NCBI GenBank assembly: GCA_033239125.1
Contig: BSWB01000001.1
Location: forward strand, 136,320,981 to 136,384,980
Length of the DNA: 64,000 bases
Direction of reading: 5' to 3'
Source of the DNA: Fagopyrum homotropicum
Taxonomy: Eukaryota; Streptophyta; Magnoliopsida; Caryophyllales; Polygonaceae
Numbering within the stretch: the stretch's first letter is position 1; each line of letters begins with the position of its first letter. A program made the translations under genes and the position numbers. Of this stretch, positions 31,680 to 44,719 are shown one piece after another. The notes under the pieces are model-generated. The model ran no database searches and had not been told where the DNA came from. It saw only the letters and a list, made by a program, of their open reading frames with translations.

Positions 31680-33057
31680 GTTTCCTTCTTTCTTCGATAG
31701 TCAACCACCGGCATGCCTGCTCGCCCTCATTGCAGTTGGGTAAGCAACCTAGTTCCCTTCATGTTGCCTTACGTGAGGGTAGAGGGTTAAACCAACTTTG
31801 TCACCCACAAGTTTCGATCCTTCGGGTTTTAGGACAGTTTAAGCCTCTGGTGGGAATTGAACCCAGGATGTGTGGAGTTTCATTATACTCAGATCTGTAG
31901 TCGGTGAGTCTCGAACCCAAAATCTGTTGCATTGCAGTTTTTGTGTTTCCATTTTGACCTAAACAATCAACTTTAAGTCTAATTTTGGATGTCTTAAAAT
32001 AATCTTTCACCGCTCATTTTTTTAATATGTTATAGATGGATATATGTAGTTTGTGGTATCAAAATTTGGGAACGATCCAACGGTCGAATTTGAAATTATA
32101 ATATTCTAAATAGGGTAGTTGCACAGTTTTGGGAAAAGTATGAAATTTGGCTAAGTATGAGAACTTTGTATGTATCTTTGGGTCATGTTTAAGATTTTGT
32201 GTGAGATTAGTTGTGGTTTATTCTTGAAGTTTCTTGACTTTAGTAATGAGAGGGTATTTCACAAAGGGTCAAGAATTCTTGACTTTAGAATTTTTAGATC
32301 TTATTTGGAGTGTTTTAAGTTAGATCAAAGTATGACCTTAGTGGTCTTTTCAGAAAAGTTAAGAAATTGGGAAAATCTTCCAACTTAATAAAACTTTCTT
32401 TTGATTGTTGAATTGTGAGTTTGGGTTCCAAAGGAAGATTTGGAAGTATGATAGGGTTTCTTCTAGGGTTTTTGAGACCCAAGGGTAAAATCGTCATTTA
32501 CCATTATAAGGGTAAATTAGTAATTTCCTTGTGATAAGCTTTAGTATCTCAGAAGTTAGAAACTTCTAAGAGAGTTGGATACATTACTGATCCACTTTCC
32601 TTTTATATTAGGCGGTTGAGTTCATGCGGTTGTGGATTGAGTTTGAGAAAATGAGAAGTGTGACGTGATTCTAGTAAGTCCTTTGGTCTTACTTAGATAG
32701 CTTCTAGATCTTGGTTGAATAGTAATTAGTGATGTGTTTTTATATGATTACAACTATAACTTGAATAGGAGGACTTTAATTATGAAATGTTGGCCCAAGT
32801 GTATGTATAACGGACGGTAGCATCACTTCCTAGCTCTGCTAGGAGTTTGGGAGTTTCTTTGGGACCAGGCCAGGCCGGTACACGATGAGGTCCATTGGAT
32901 CCGCTCCATATGGTAAACGGGATAGGGGCGGGAGTCGGGAGACTCTCGTGCTACACCATAAGTTGAATTAGAGTGAATCACATTTATATATGATGATAAC
33001 CGGACTTCTGTGCAAGCATGTTGATTGTTTAATTCCAAATTTTTATGTGGTTGTTCT
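31680..33057 (+). mobile_element. Gypsy D LTR, left portion
   Basis: The plus strand follows, with divergence, the reverse complement of the C LTR: GGTAAGCAACCTA, GGAATTGAACCCAGGATG, GTCGGTGAGTCTCGAACC, GGTTCCAAAGGAAGATTTGG, GTAAAATCGTCATTTACC and TCAGAAGTTAGAAACTTC, in that order. It is cut at 33057 by element C and resumes at 52513. The LTR start is not identified. The tRNA-like words near 31800-31920 belong to this LTR and are not a SINE. Confidence 0.7.
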
Positions 33058-35807
33058 TGTAACACCCCAAATTTTCAAAATTCGGAGCATTACTGGTTAG
33101 GACCTCACAATGGGTCCCGACCTTAGTTTGACAACAATTTTACTAGGATCTTGCAACAAGACATAAATAAGAAGAACCAAAATTCATAAAAATAGTATTT
33201 TGAAGAGATGAATGCAACAACGTCTAACAGCCCACATTACTTAAACAACGTAAAAGTCTAACTGTCATAATACGTAGAAAGGAACAAAAAAGCAAACTTC
33301 CAACCCCACTCTAAGGAGTATGGAGACCCGGCTGACCACTACTTCCGGATCACTCAGCTGCTGCTCTAACCTGCGGTGAATCTAAAACACAACAGAACAA
33401 CCATTAGCTAGCTATCTAAACATTAGATAAAATAATAATAGCACACACACACACATCATAGCAAAAATAAACACTCATCATGCTTTCAAACAATCCATTT
33501 ATTATCTTTACTTAGGTCATTCACTCTTACTCATGATACTTATTTTGTGACACGAGGGATTCCCAAATCTCGCCTCCGCCCCCGTGTAACCATCAGGAAT
33601 GGATCCGATGCATCTCATCTTGTACATGTATGGTCTGGGTATTAGAGAACCTCCTAGTCTCCTGGCAGAGCTGGGCAGTGATGTCACGGCCCGTTATACA
33701 TATACTTGGACCTTAAAATATAATAATTACAGTCGTCCTATCAAGTTATTATTATAAACACACATTGTACACACCACTATTATCATTCAACTAACATCCA
33801 GAAACTAGCTAAGTAAGTCGCAAGGACTTACCTGAATCAAACCACAACTCTCCCAATCTCAACTCGGTCTGCAACCGTGGAAACTCAAACGCCTGTCATA
33901 CAAGGCACGTGGATCAAAATACATCCCATAATCTTAGAAGTCTATAACTTCTAAGATGCAAAAAATCATCAAGAGAAAATTACTAAAATGCCCTCTTAAG
34001 GTAAAAATGACTATTTTACCCCCGGTCCCGAAACTCCCAAATTTGTCTATAACTTAGTTTCAAACTCTCCTTTGGAACCCATTTCCACAATCTAGTTCTT
34101 ACGGAAAAGTTTGGTAAAGATTTATAATAGTTACACGAAATTCTAGATTTTCACAAAAAAGTCGTTAAGGTCCGACTTTGGGTTAAGATACGAGGCTTGA
34201 ATAAAAAGATACAAATTCTGGAATAAATCTCTAGATCCTATATGATATGCATACTAATCATAGGAGCAAAGATCTATAAAAAACATTCAACCATAACTCC
34301 TACATAAATCTCTAAAGTTGGATAAAAAGCTAGCATTTCTATACTTAGACAATTTTTTTCCTCTGCTGGAAAACAGCCCTACTGCTCTACTATGGGACCT
34401 TATAACTTCTAATCTGACCGTTACTTCATTCCCAATTTTTAAATACAGTAAACTACATATATCTATGTACAACATATAAAAAATTCAACGGTGGATTCTC
34501 GATCTAAGATATCAAAATTAGAACTTAAAGCCAGTATGTCAAGGTTGTAAAATAGGGTAAGCAGTAGGTCTCCACTTTGATTCCTGTTGTCAACATATAT
34601 CACCATTAAATCTATCTAGAGGTCCCTAGTTCGAGTCTCACTGACCACAACAAATTTTGTATAACCTTTACCAACGTCCTAGGCTCGATTCCTATGGAGA
34701 GCACTAACATAAGCACACAAACAACCTCTCCTGTGTATGGACTAAGACAAGAAGGTTTGTAGGTGCTTACCACAAGGCTTGCAACTCTCTGTTCCTTGCT
34801 GGCATGTGTGCTGCAGACAGTGCCCTCTCCTTCCTACCGAATACGCTGCAGAGAGGAAGACGATGGAGATGATTGAAAAGGTAAGCAAGGTTCTAAGGGG
34901 TAGGTTGATTACGTGATTGCACTGAATCTATGGATTGTCGACAGGGAGATGCAACTTCAGACTCGGATCCGACTACATAGGGTGAAGGTGAGACGTTAGT
35001 TTCCATGTGTTAGATCTATGTAGACTGGGCACAAAGGAGGTACCATACCTGAGTCCAACCGCGCTAAATCTTCTGACGTGCACTTGACTATGATGAAAGA
35101 CGGCTCCAGTACTCTACTTCGGAGGCGACAAAGGGGGGAGAGGCGGAACTAGTCGGCTATAGTTCTGAGATGGGGAGCGGGAGATGGCGATCGATTGATG
35201 TGATGAGGATGATCCGTTGCAAAAGAAAAAGCTGGGAAGGAAATGCTGAACGTGGACGGGAATCAGGACGGCATTTGCTGTATGGGAACCGCGTCATCTA
35301 TTGCAATATCTGATCAGAGGAGTTACGCAAGGATCTGTCCTTGCTCCAGCTCAGCACACGTAAGGGAGCAGCAACCATCCGTTAGCTGGGCCGGTTCTCG
35401 ATGGGCTTGTTGACTAGGAGCGTGTACCAAAGTCTGGGGATGGGCCAACAACAAGGAAAGGAAGAGAGATGGGCTGAGACAAACATGGGCCAAGGAAAGG
35501 AGTATGGGGAGGTGGGCTGTCACTTGTTGTTTGACCTTGTCACAATGTTGTCGGGCTTCGTCATGGCTTTGTCACAATGTTGTCGGGCTTCGTCATGACC
35601 TCGTCTCAGCTTTGTTATGGTCTCGTCAAAAGACGTCGTTATGACTTAGATTAGGGTTTGATAAAATTCATCATTTTATGTGACTAAAAAGTACATAAAA
35701 TGATAGAATGTGTTCTAGTACAACCCTAGGTAGAATTAGGAAAGGTCAACGGATCGAAAATCCGGTTTGACTCGGACTAAATGGAATTAAAAATTTCGGA
35801 TATTACA
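33058..35807 (-). repeat. C 3' LTR
   Basis: 2750 bp. It contains a 32-bp tandem duplication (TTGTCACAATGTTGTCGGGC starting at 35537 and 35569) that is single in the partner LTR. It also keeps about 120 bp (33760-33885) that the partner has lost. Confidence 0.88.
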
Positions 35808-36442
35808 TCAGTGCCCCCTTAAAATAAGTTTCGTCCCGAAACTTAGAATAAGGTATCTAATCAAACGACTTCCATAATAGATTTGTATAACTTGGTCTCA
35901 CTAAATTTGTAATCTAGTTTCTTAGCATGCAACTACTCAGTCATCCTGATCAGACAATACATAAAAGAGAACACAATCACACAACCCAAGATAAAATCAT
36001 AAAGGTCATACAAAACAACATCCGAGTACTAATTCATCGGTACAGAAGTAGCGGCTAACTCCGCCAAGGACTCGGGAGAACTACGTCTAACGTTCTCCTC
36101 TGTCTTCTAGGTGGCCTCATCGGCTCCTCATCTAGACCACTAGATCCTCAACATTTGTATCTCCTTGGACCGCAGACGTCTAGTACTGCACTCCAGGACG
36201 GTTATTGGATACTCCACAAAAATATAGTCGGGTTCACCTATCAGATCCTCATAGCTGATGACGTGTCTCGGCCCGGTATATACTCTATTAACTATTACTG
36301 GTGAACACTAGGGATGAGTGTTGATAGATAATTAGCTTCTCAATCTGCTCTAGGGTCTCATAAAATACCTTTCTCAACTTACTTCTGGGTACTTATGATT
36401 TCTTTATCTGAGGTATAAACCTTCTATCCCTTCTGCTGAACC
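35808..36442 (-). other. C internal region, 3' side
   Basis: The PPT is at 35808-35824. The rest is eroded, with no readable domain, and runs up to the B target site CCTTG at 36443-36447. Confidence 0.6.
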
Positions 36443-36447
36443 CCTTG

Positions 36448-37970
36448 TGATAGGTGATGAAATCACTATCATTTAGGGTAGTTTTTAGAGTCTTTTTATT
36501 GCATTAGAGTCAGTTTATACTACTAACTCCTTGGTCCAGAAGAAGAAGATCAAAAGAAGCTAAGGAAGGAGTTATAAGCACTTAGGAGTAAAGATCGATC
36601 AAGAAGCAAAGTTTCTATTGCTCCACCTCCCCCACATGCCCTTGCAGCCGCCCCAACGGGTGATACTTTCCACTGAAGCGCCCCCAGCGCCTTCACCAGC
36701 GCTGGCCAAGATGCAGGTCACCACCCCTGCGCCACCCAGCGGCGCCCCTACGGTGACTTGCCTTGACAAGATGAAGATCAGCGCCCCTGCGCCGCTACCT
36801 GCGCCTGGCCTGCGCCTCGCCGTGGGAGCTGGAAGATGAAGAGTCTGTGTCACCGCCCCTGCGTTGGCCTTAAGGCGCCCCTGCACCTTGACATCATAAA
36901 CGTCAGGAAGGTGAAAGGTCAGACGTTGAAGTGCACTAAAGATCCGCCCCAGCGGAGCTGTGTAGCCGCCCCCGCGGTTATGAAGAAGATCAACCGATTC
37001 TGCCTAAACCACCCCTGCGGGTCCTGAAGGCCGCCCTTGCGGTTTAACGCCAGAAGCTTTACTCCGGCTGTTTATACCACCTTTATGGCATTAAAGGTGA
37101 CTGTTTTAGGCCGGCTATTTACTCCTAATTAAATGTCTTTTGTAGTATAAATAGTCTATGGCTGATTGCTAGAATTATCCAGGCTTTTTCCCACAAAATC
37201 CATTTTAGACTTGAGTTTTCCATTGTAATGAGTTGCTAACTCCTTTGCTACATTGGGTTGGTTTGAAGCTGCTTTGTTACTTTGGTTGTAAGTCCTTTTA
37301 ATATAAATCTTTTATTCAGTAATGCTTTGTGTTTCCTTGATCTCCATTGTTTAATTGCATGTTAACTATTACTTGAGATTGATCACCTTAGGTTCTAAAG
37401 TGCATGTAAACAACTAGGATTAATAGGTTCCGGGTTCGGGTCTTTAATCTAGTAGCAACTTAAAGTAATAACGGGTTGTAATTACTTAAAGAAAAGGAAC
37501 ACAAATATAAAGATAAGTTTAACGGTTTTAATCTTCTCTTTATATCCCTTTGTCTTTGTTTGAATGCTAACTTATTATTTGTTCTTGTAGGTTTACGAAA
37601 CTTTAATAGGTTAAGTTGTGTTGATGCCGATTGGCTCAACACTTATGTATGATCGAGACGGGAGATTACTTAAAAGCTTGTAAAAGGAATACACCAAAGT
37701 AGCAATTGCATGCTTAGAATCAACCTAGTGTAGGTTCACCCATTATTGTCTTATTTGTCGTATTAATCGTTTTCATAAGTTTTTGTACATCAATTCAACC
37801 AATCCCCCCCCCGCCCCTTGTGTCACTTGTCCTTATAATCAATAATTGCATCTAAAACACCTCAACTCTCTTGGGTTCGACCCTTACTTACTCACTATAC
37901 TTGTTCTTAGTGCTAAGTCGGGATTTACTTTTGATTGGGTATAAACGACCATATAAATACCTTATAGTCA
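36448..37970 (+). repeat. B 5' LTR
   Basis: It starts with TGATAGGTGAT, mirrored a few bases later by ATCACTATCA, so the tip is a near-perfect hairpin, and ends TTATAGTCA. It carries many CCGCCCCTGCGG-type words at 36640-37045 and a TATA box TATAAATAG at 37146-37154. Confidence 0.93.
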
Positions 37971-37975
37971 AATTT

Positions 37976-37993
37976 TGGCGTCGTTGTCGGGGA
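37976..37993 (+). promoter_or_regulatory. B primer binding site, tRNA-Asp, two C-to-T changes
   Basis: TGGCGTCGTTGTCGGGGA, differing from the A1 site TGGCGCCGTTGCCGGGGA by two C-to-T transitions. Confidence 0.85.
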
Positions 37994-38040
37994 GTTTTTG
38001 TGTTTTATTGTTATTATTGATTATTGGTTTGAACCATTTT

Positions 38041-40345
38041 ATGGTTCAAACCCGTGCTACTAATTCCGGCTTTGCTTCTTTTGATCTAGAAATTGAGAGG
38101 ACGCACAACCGGCAACGAAGACAACAACAACTTCAACAAGAGATGGTTGACCGTACTCTTCGTCAACTTACGCAACCCACTTTGGCTCAAAACCCTCTTG
38201 CCGTCACTATACCGGCATTGGGGGAAGGAGTAAACTTTGAGCTCAAACCGGGCCTCATCCACCTACTTCCATCTTTCCATGGGCTAAGCGGTGAAGACCC
38301 CATCAAGCACCTTAGGAAGTTCCACACCGTTTGTATGAGCATGAAGCCGGCCAACATTACCGAAGAACAAATCAAGATGAGGGCATTCGGTTTCACACTC
38401 AAGGATTCGGCGGATGATTGGTATTACCACCTTCCGTCCGGAAGCATTGACACTTGGGAGAACCTTCACAAGGCGTTTTTGGAAAAGTACTTTCCGGCCA
38501 AGAAGGCAAATAGCTTGAAGAAAACTATAAGCAACATCGAGCAAGAGGCGAACGAAACTCTCTATGAGTACTTCGACAGGTTTGTGCGTCTCCGATCCAG
38601 CTGTCCTTTTCACGGATATTCCACTCAAGATCTAGTCTTGTACTTGTACAATGGCTTGTTAGACTATGAAAGGAGGATCTTCGATGCGGCTTGCGGAGGT
38701 AATATTCTCAACTCTACTCCTGTCCTTGCTTTGGAAAAGATACAGGAACTAGCGGAAGGAACTCGGAACTTTGGAAGGACCCCGGATAAGAAAGGAGTTC
38801 ATGCCATGAGTTCCGGGAAGAACGAGATTTCCACCGAGTTGGCGGAATTGAAGGAAATGGTGAAGAGGCTAACACTTATGGGAACACCACAACAACTCAA
38901 AGCTTGTGGAGTTTGTGCTGACCCATATCATCCAACGGACATGTGTCCACAAGTCCAAGATGACGATGCAGAAGTAAACGCAAGGGGTTATGGACAACCG
39001 CAATAGCAAAGACCTAGGAACGATCCCTATGCACAGAATTTCATGCCTAATTGACGTGACCAACAGAACTTTCGTTGGAGGGATCAACAAAACCAACAAC
39101 AGCAGCCCCACCAAGGTAAGTATCACTCAACTGAAGATATGTTGCAGGTTTTGACTAAACACTCTGCTACCCATGTCCAAACAACAGAATCAAGCATCAA
39201 GAACCTTGAGAAGCAAGTTGGTCAAATGGCGGAAGCAATTTTAAAGACCGAATCAAGGCTTTCCGGGGGAATGCCTTCCCAGGTGTTTATAAACCCCAAG
39301 GAGAATGTTAGTGCCCTAACATTAAGAAGTGGGAAGCAAATTCGACAAGAGCCAATGAAAGAGCCACAAAGCGAACCCTCTGTTGTTATTTCCGCACCCA
39401 CAGCCGTCCCTGCGACTGCAGCTGCGCCGAGCAAAGAAGGAAGGACGCCCCTGCGGCTGGCTGCCCCCGCCCCTGCGGTGACAGCTCCTGAGCCGCCCCT
39501 GCGCCTTCAAGCTGACGCCCTTGCGGAAAACACAACAAAAGGTCCTGTTGAAAAGGATACTTACGTCCGACCAAACTTTCCGCCGTTGTACTCCGAAAAG
39601 CCACCAGCCCCTTTTCCTGAAGCATTAAAGGAGCAAAGAATCATAGAGGACAAGGACCTCTTTGAGACTTTCTCTAAATGCGAGGTAAACATTCCCCTCC
39701 TTAAGTTGGTGAAAAGTATTCCTAAGTATGCTCGGTTTTTTAAGGAACTTTGCACTATCAAGAGAAATCAAAAACTAAAGGGGAAACAGAAAGTGCAAGT
39801 GAGTGAGCATGTGTCGACAGTTTTTCAAAGGAGAATGCCCAAGAAATGCAGCGATCCGGGCATGGTAAGCATTCCTTGTGTTATAGGGGAAACCCGCTTT
39901 GACAAAGCAATGCTTAATCTCGGTGCTTCTATTAATGTTTTGCCATATTCAATTTACAAATCACTTGGCCTTGGGCCACTAATGGAAACTAGGATTGTAG
40001 TACAACTTGCTGATAGATCTAATGTGTACCTGAAAGGGATAATTGAAGATGTGTTAGTAATGGTAGACAACCTAATTTTTCCTGCTGATTTCTTTGTAAT
40101 GTATATGGAAAATGACTCGCATGCTGCACCCATTCTGTTAGGTAGGCCATTTCTTAAAACGGATAGGACAAAAATTCTCTATGTGCTATTGACGTTTTTG
40201 AACCTTTTGTGCAAGATGTTTTTGATAACTCTGACGTGGATGAATTGAGAAATGTGATTGAGCATGACACTGATGGTTTCAAATCAGATTATGTGTTAAC
40301 ATCTAGCATGAAAGAGGTCCTAGCCTAATTAGATGGGCTTAAAAG
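38041..40345 (+). pseudogene. B gag and protease, broken
   Basis: The gag start is taken as ATG 38041 (MVQTRATNSGF); the frame upstream begins with TTG inside the PBS. The gag domain (LKDSADDWYYHLPSGSIDTW, FLEKYFPAKKA) is followed by a knuckle CGVCADPYHPTDMC (CX2CX4HX4C), absent from family A. In-frame TAG at 39004-39006 and TGA near 39052 split gag from protease. The protease reads MLNLGASINVLP, with Asn where the catalytic Asp belongs, then ILLGRPFLKTDRTKI. An internal deletion and frameshift near 40170 follow, after which VFEPFVQDVFDNSDVDEL is readable to a stop near 40327. Confidence 0.9.
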
Positions 40346-42150
40346 GCTACCTATCTCCAATTTAGCCATTGGGCCCACTTTACTAACCCCAAGCGAAAAG
40401 CTTGTTCCGTCCATAGTGCAGGCACCAGAAATAGAACTGAAGGATCTTCTGTCACACCTCAAGTATGTTTTCTTTGGAGCACACAATACCTTGCCGGTGA
40501 TCATCTCCAATAAGTTGACCATCGGACAAGAAAATAAGTTGGTGAACGTACTAAAGGAACACAAGACGGCCTTCGGATGGACTATTGCGGATGTCAAGGG
40601 GATAAGTCCTTCCACCTGCATGCATAGGATTTTGCTTGAGGACGAAGCCAAGCCCTCTAGGCAACCTCAAAGGAGGTTGAACCCACCAATGATGGATGTG
40701 GTCAAAAAGGAAGTGTTGAAACACCTCCAAGCAGACATGATCTTTCCTATCTCGGATAACACTTGGGTTAGTCCAACCCAAGTAGTTCCAAAGAAGGGAG
40801 GCATTCCCTTGGTGGAAAATCAACATGGAGAGATGGTACCAAGCAAAATACAAATTGGATGGAGAGTTTGCATTGACTACCGCAAGCTCAATAAGGTAAC
40901 ACGAAAAGACCATTTCCCACTACCTTTTATTGATCAAATGTTGGAACGTCTTGCACGTCATAAATACTATTGTTTCATGGATGGATATTCGGGATATTGC
41001 CAAATAGCCATCGCACTAGAAGATCAGGAGAAGACGACGTTCACTTGCCCATTTGGCACTTTTGCATATCGCAGAATGCCCTTTGGACTTTGCAACGCAC
41101 CGGGCACTTTCCAACGGTGCATGATAAGTATTTTCTCCGAATACATAGAAAATTCATTGAAGTCTTCATGGATGATTTTACCGTCCATGAAGACAGTTTT
41201 GACGCATGCTTAGGGCATTTAAAGCTTGTTCTTGAAAAATGTGTTGAAACCAACTTAGTTCTTAATTCAGAAAAATGTCATTTCATGGTCGAACAAGGAA
41301 TTGTACTAGGACATGTAATATCCGCAAAAGGGATAGAGGTAGATAAGGCAAAAGTTGATGTTATTCAAAATTTACCTTATCCTACTAATGTTCGGGAAAT
41401 CCAATCTTTTCTTGGTCATGCAGGTTTCTACCGACGGTTCATCAAAGACTTCTCAAAGATCTCAGCTCCCTTGTGTGAATTTTTCAAGAAAGATGTAACC
41501 TTCATAATGGACGAGGATTGCAAGAAGGCTTTCGACACTCTAAATTCATGTCTCACCACCGCTCCGATCATCCGTTCTCCGGATTGGGAGAAACCTATTG
41601 AAATCATGTGTGACGCCAGTGACTACGCCGTCGGAGCTGTCTTAGGACAAAAAGACGGAAGAGCCTCTCATGTGATCCATTATGCATCTATGACACTAAA
41701 TGGAGCACAAAGGAACTACTCCACCACCGAGAAGGAAATGTTGGCGGTAGTTTTTGCACTTGAGAAGTTCAGGCAATACTTATTAGGGTTAAAGGTAATT
41801 ATTTTCACTGACCATGCAGCCCTTTGGTACCTCATGGAAAAGAAGGAGGCTAAGCCACGTTTAATCCGTTGGGTGCTCCTCCTAAGCGAGTTTAACTTGG
41901 AAATAAGGGACAAAAAGGGAGCTGAGAACCTGGTGACAGATCATTTGAGCATACTAGTGCAAGAGGGGGAAGAACTAGGGAAAGAAAGAGAGATAGCCAA
42001 AAGCTTTCCAGACGACACATTCTACACAACTCTCTGTTGTGTAACCGCCCCCGCGCCTCACACCAGCCGCCCCTGTGGCCAGCCGCCCCTGCGGCCCAGT
42101 CTAGGCGCCCCCGCGGCATTGTCGACAGAGGTTTGTCTTAAGCTTCAATC
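40330..42150 (+). pseudogene. B reverse transcriptase and RNase H, frameshifted
   Basis: RT in one frame to about 41150 (PRLNPPMMDVVKKEV is close; VCIDYRKLNKVTRKDH, RRMPFGLCNAPGTFQ). A one-base loss near 41150 shifts the frame, and the next frame has EVFMDDFTVHEDSFDACLGH with the catalytic FMDD, then RNase H (IMCDASDYAVGAVLGQ, STTEKEMLAVVFALEKF, FTDHAALWYL). It ends in a stretch enriched in CCGCCCCTGCGG-type words (42045-42120) that has replaced normal linker sequence. Confidence 0.9.
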
Positions 42151-42162
42151 TTTTAAGCCTTG

Positions 42163-42243
42163 GTTTTGGATGCCGATTTCTTTTGGCCACACATTTTTCG
42201 ATCACCTTAGGTTCTAAAGTGCATGTAAACAACTAGGATTAAT
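42163..42243 (+). repeat. Templated patch: duplicated integrase and LTR segments
   Basis: 42163-42201 duplicates about 39 bp of the integrase gene at 42450-42488 (GGATGCCGATTTCTTTTGGC within). 42200-42243 duplicates about 44 bp of the LTR at 37381-37425 (GGTTCTAAAGTGCATGTAAA within). The two pieces are fused at a shared GA and sit between RNase H and integrase. Confidence 0.9.
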
Positions 42244-43508
42244 ATCCTCCAAACTTCACCAAGGCACAACGAGAGAAAGTCAAAGCTGAAGCTCGTCACT
42301 ACGTTTGGGACGATCCTTACCTTTGGAAGCATTGTAGCGATCAAGTGATCCGGCGTTGCATTCAGGACAATGAGGTACAATCTATCCTAACTTTCTGTCA
42401 TTCTGAATCATGTGGGGGGCACTTTGGAGCAAACAAAACTGCAAGAAAAGTTTTGGATGCCGATTTCTTTTGGCCACACATTTTTCGAGACGCTTTTGCG
42501 TTTTGTAAAGTGTGTGATAGATGCCAAAGGGTGGGGAATTTTTCAAGGAGACATGAAATGCCCCAAACCTCTCTTATATTTTATGAAATATTTGACGTTT
42601 GGGGAATTGATTTCATGGGGCCATTTCCTACGTCATTTGGGAACGCATATATTTTGCTTGCGGTGGACTATGTTTCCAAGTGGGTGGAAGCAAAGGCCAC
42701 CAAAACTGATGATTCAAAAGTGGTTGCAGCATTTCTTAAGGAAAATATCTTTGCTAGATTTGGAATTCCGAAAGCCTTAATCAGTGATAGGGGTACCCAT
42801 TTCTGCAACAAAACGATCACGGCTCTCCTTAAGAAGTACCATGTTCACCAAAGAGTATCAACATCTTACCACCCACAAACTAATGGCCAAGCTGAGGTGT
42901 CCAACCGGGAAATAAAGACCATCCTTGAAAAGACGGTTTCTCCCGGGCGGAAGGATTGGAGTGCAAGGCTAAATGACGCTCTATGGGCATACCGGACAGC
43001 CTACAAAACTCCCATCGGAATGTCTCCTTTCAGGCTCGTGTTTGGGAAAGCTTGCCACCTACCGGTGGAGTTAGAACACAAGGCTTGGTAGGCGGTAAAG
43101 AAGTGCAACATGAACATAGAAGAAGTGGGGGAATTCCGGAAGCTCCAATTGTAAGAGTTGGAGTAACTAAGGCTAGATGCATATGATCATGCCACAACAT
43201 ACAAAGAAAAGACAAAAGCATGGCATGACCGGAATATTCTCCGAAAGGATTTCAAGGTAGGAAATAAGGTGCTTCTTTTTCAATCCCGTTTGAAACTCTT
43301 TGCAGGTAAGCTGCGTTCAAGATGGACAGGGCCGTTCATAGTAGCCGAAGTATACCCTCACGGAGCTATGGATCTCTATGATCCCCAAACGCACAAGGTA
43401 TTTAAGGTGAACGGACAAAGGCTAAAGCTTTACCTTGAAGGAGTCAAGAACGATCCGATTGACGAAATGGTACTAGAAAAGAGGTCTTACGTCGAGCCAA
43501 CGACGTAA
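42244..43508 (+). pseudogene. B integrase, broken
   Basis: PPNFTKAQREKVKAEARHY leads into a zinc-binding HHCC region (HSESCGGHFG, CKVCDRCQRVG), then the DDE core: WGIDFMGPFP, LISDRGTHF and NGQAEVSNREI, with all three acidic residues present. A TAG at 43090 follows ELEHKAW; further stops lie near 43150. The C-terminal part resumes in another frame with GKLRSRWTGPFIVAEVYPHGA to 43508. Its presence shows where integrase should be in family A. Confidence 0.92.
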
Positions 43509-44283
43509 AACAAAGGCGCTAATTCGGGAGGCAACCTGAAGGAATAAGAATAGGAGCTTCTGTCAAGAAATCCGCCCCCGCGGCTTTAAGTTTCCGCCCC
43601 TGCGGTGACACTCAGGCTAGCGCCGCCCCCGGCGTTGATCCTGCGCCCGCAACATGTCTGTCACCGCCCCGCGGTGACATCCCCACGGCCCTGCGGTGGC
43701 CAACCTTGACACAAAGTTCCAGCGCCGTCCCCGGCGCTGGCCCTGCGTGCCCCTTTTCCTTGTCGCCGCCCCTGCGGGTATACCCAGAAAAGAAAAAAAA
43801 TAGGATCTCGAAAAAACGCCTACACCTACCACGCACCAATCACCAACCTCGTTCACCAAACACAAACACTCCACTCCCCTCTCCTTCAGAAACATCACCC
43901 ACGCCCCTGCGCCCTCTGCCCACCAAAGACCTCGCCGACGCCCTTGCGCCACCTCCGACAACGATAAGCCACCACGCAAAACGCCCCCGCGCCACTACTC
44001 CCTTCCTCTCTCACAGCCCTACAGCCTTTCTCCTCACCCACTGCATACATTCCATTCCGCTTCATCACCGACGAGGATACACCACCAAGAACGTCACCGG
44101 AGCACCCTCAGCAACACCCTCTCCATCGCACTTCAGAATCGCCTCTGGACTTCTCCCGCACCCGCGTCTGCAAGCATCCGCCCCTGCGCCTGCACAGCCG
44201 CCCCTGCGGAAAAACCACTAGAAAGGTCGTTTCTCTTCCTTTTTCCACACATTTACTAATCATTTGCTCAAATCGTTTCAAGA
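43509..44283 (+). other. B spacer with dense CCGCCCCTGCGG-type motifs
   Basis: It starts with a diverged post-integrase signature (GGCGCTAATTCGGGAGGCAACC). Then come repeated CGCCCCTGCGG, GCCCCTGCGCC and CCCCGGCG words to about 44215. The open frame at 43706-44221 is Pro/Thr/Ser-rich and arises from this composition. Confidence 0.75.
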
Positions 44284-44673
44284 ATGGAAGCTCCAAGGAA
44301 ATATAAAATGACCAAGGGTGAGAAAGATCGCTATAGGATTGTGCAAGATTGAGTTGTGTATGCAACTCGATTATTGCACGCTCCTACATTGGAGAAGCTT
44401 GGCATGCTAGAGAGCATGCAATCCTTTTTGGAGAATGTTGGGCTCGGAAACTTTTTGCAGAAGAGCGCTCCAACCTATCCCGAGCTCACCAGGCAGTTCA
44501 TTGCTACTTTCACCCTGGAGAAGGAAGACCATGTGGTTGTTGGACTTACTTTCAAGTTCAACAAGATGCAGTACACACTGGATTACTTCCAGATTCAGGA
44601 GGCTTTTGGGGTTACCATCAACCCTTCAGAGAACTGGTGGGAGCCAATCCCGACTCGAGATCCTGATGAGTGA
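44284..44673 (+). pseudogene. B additional ORF (Athila ORF1-like), truncated
   Basis: It starts MEAPRKYKMTKGEKDRYR, with a TGA at 44350-44352, then continues in frame: TRLLHAPTLEKLGMLES, FLENVGLGNFLQKSAPTYPE, FKFNKMQYTL and QEAFGVTIN. These align by eye with RFLDVSAFDCLGL, LGLD/VGLDQF, RAPAYLE and REIFGF of the A ORFs. It stops at 44671-44673, where the sequence changes to an LTR-derived duplicate, so at least two-thirds of the protein is gone. Confidence 0.75.
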
Positions 44674-44719
44674 TGGAATCACTATCATTTAGGGTAAAAG
44701 GTCTAAGTATGGGGGAGAT

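Noticed and set aside
31800..31920. tRNA-like words (GGAATTGAACCCAGG, GTCTCGAACCC) suggesting a SINE
   Set aside because: They line up in order with the same words in the C LTR, so they are part of the D LTR; no poly(A) or target duplication was found.
37975..38040. Signal-peptide-like N-terminus (LLLLLIIGLNHFMVQ) on B gag
   Set aside because: It begins with TTG inside the primer binding site; the first ATG is at 38041, so this stretch is untranslated leader.
43706..44221. 171-codon Pro/Ser/Thr-rich frame in element B
   Set aside because: Arises from the CCGCCCCTGCGG-type motif field; no start context or homologous frame in A.
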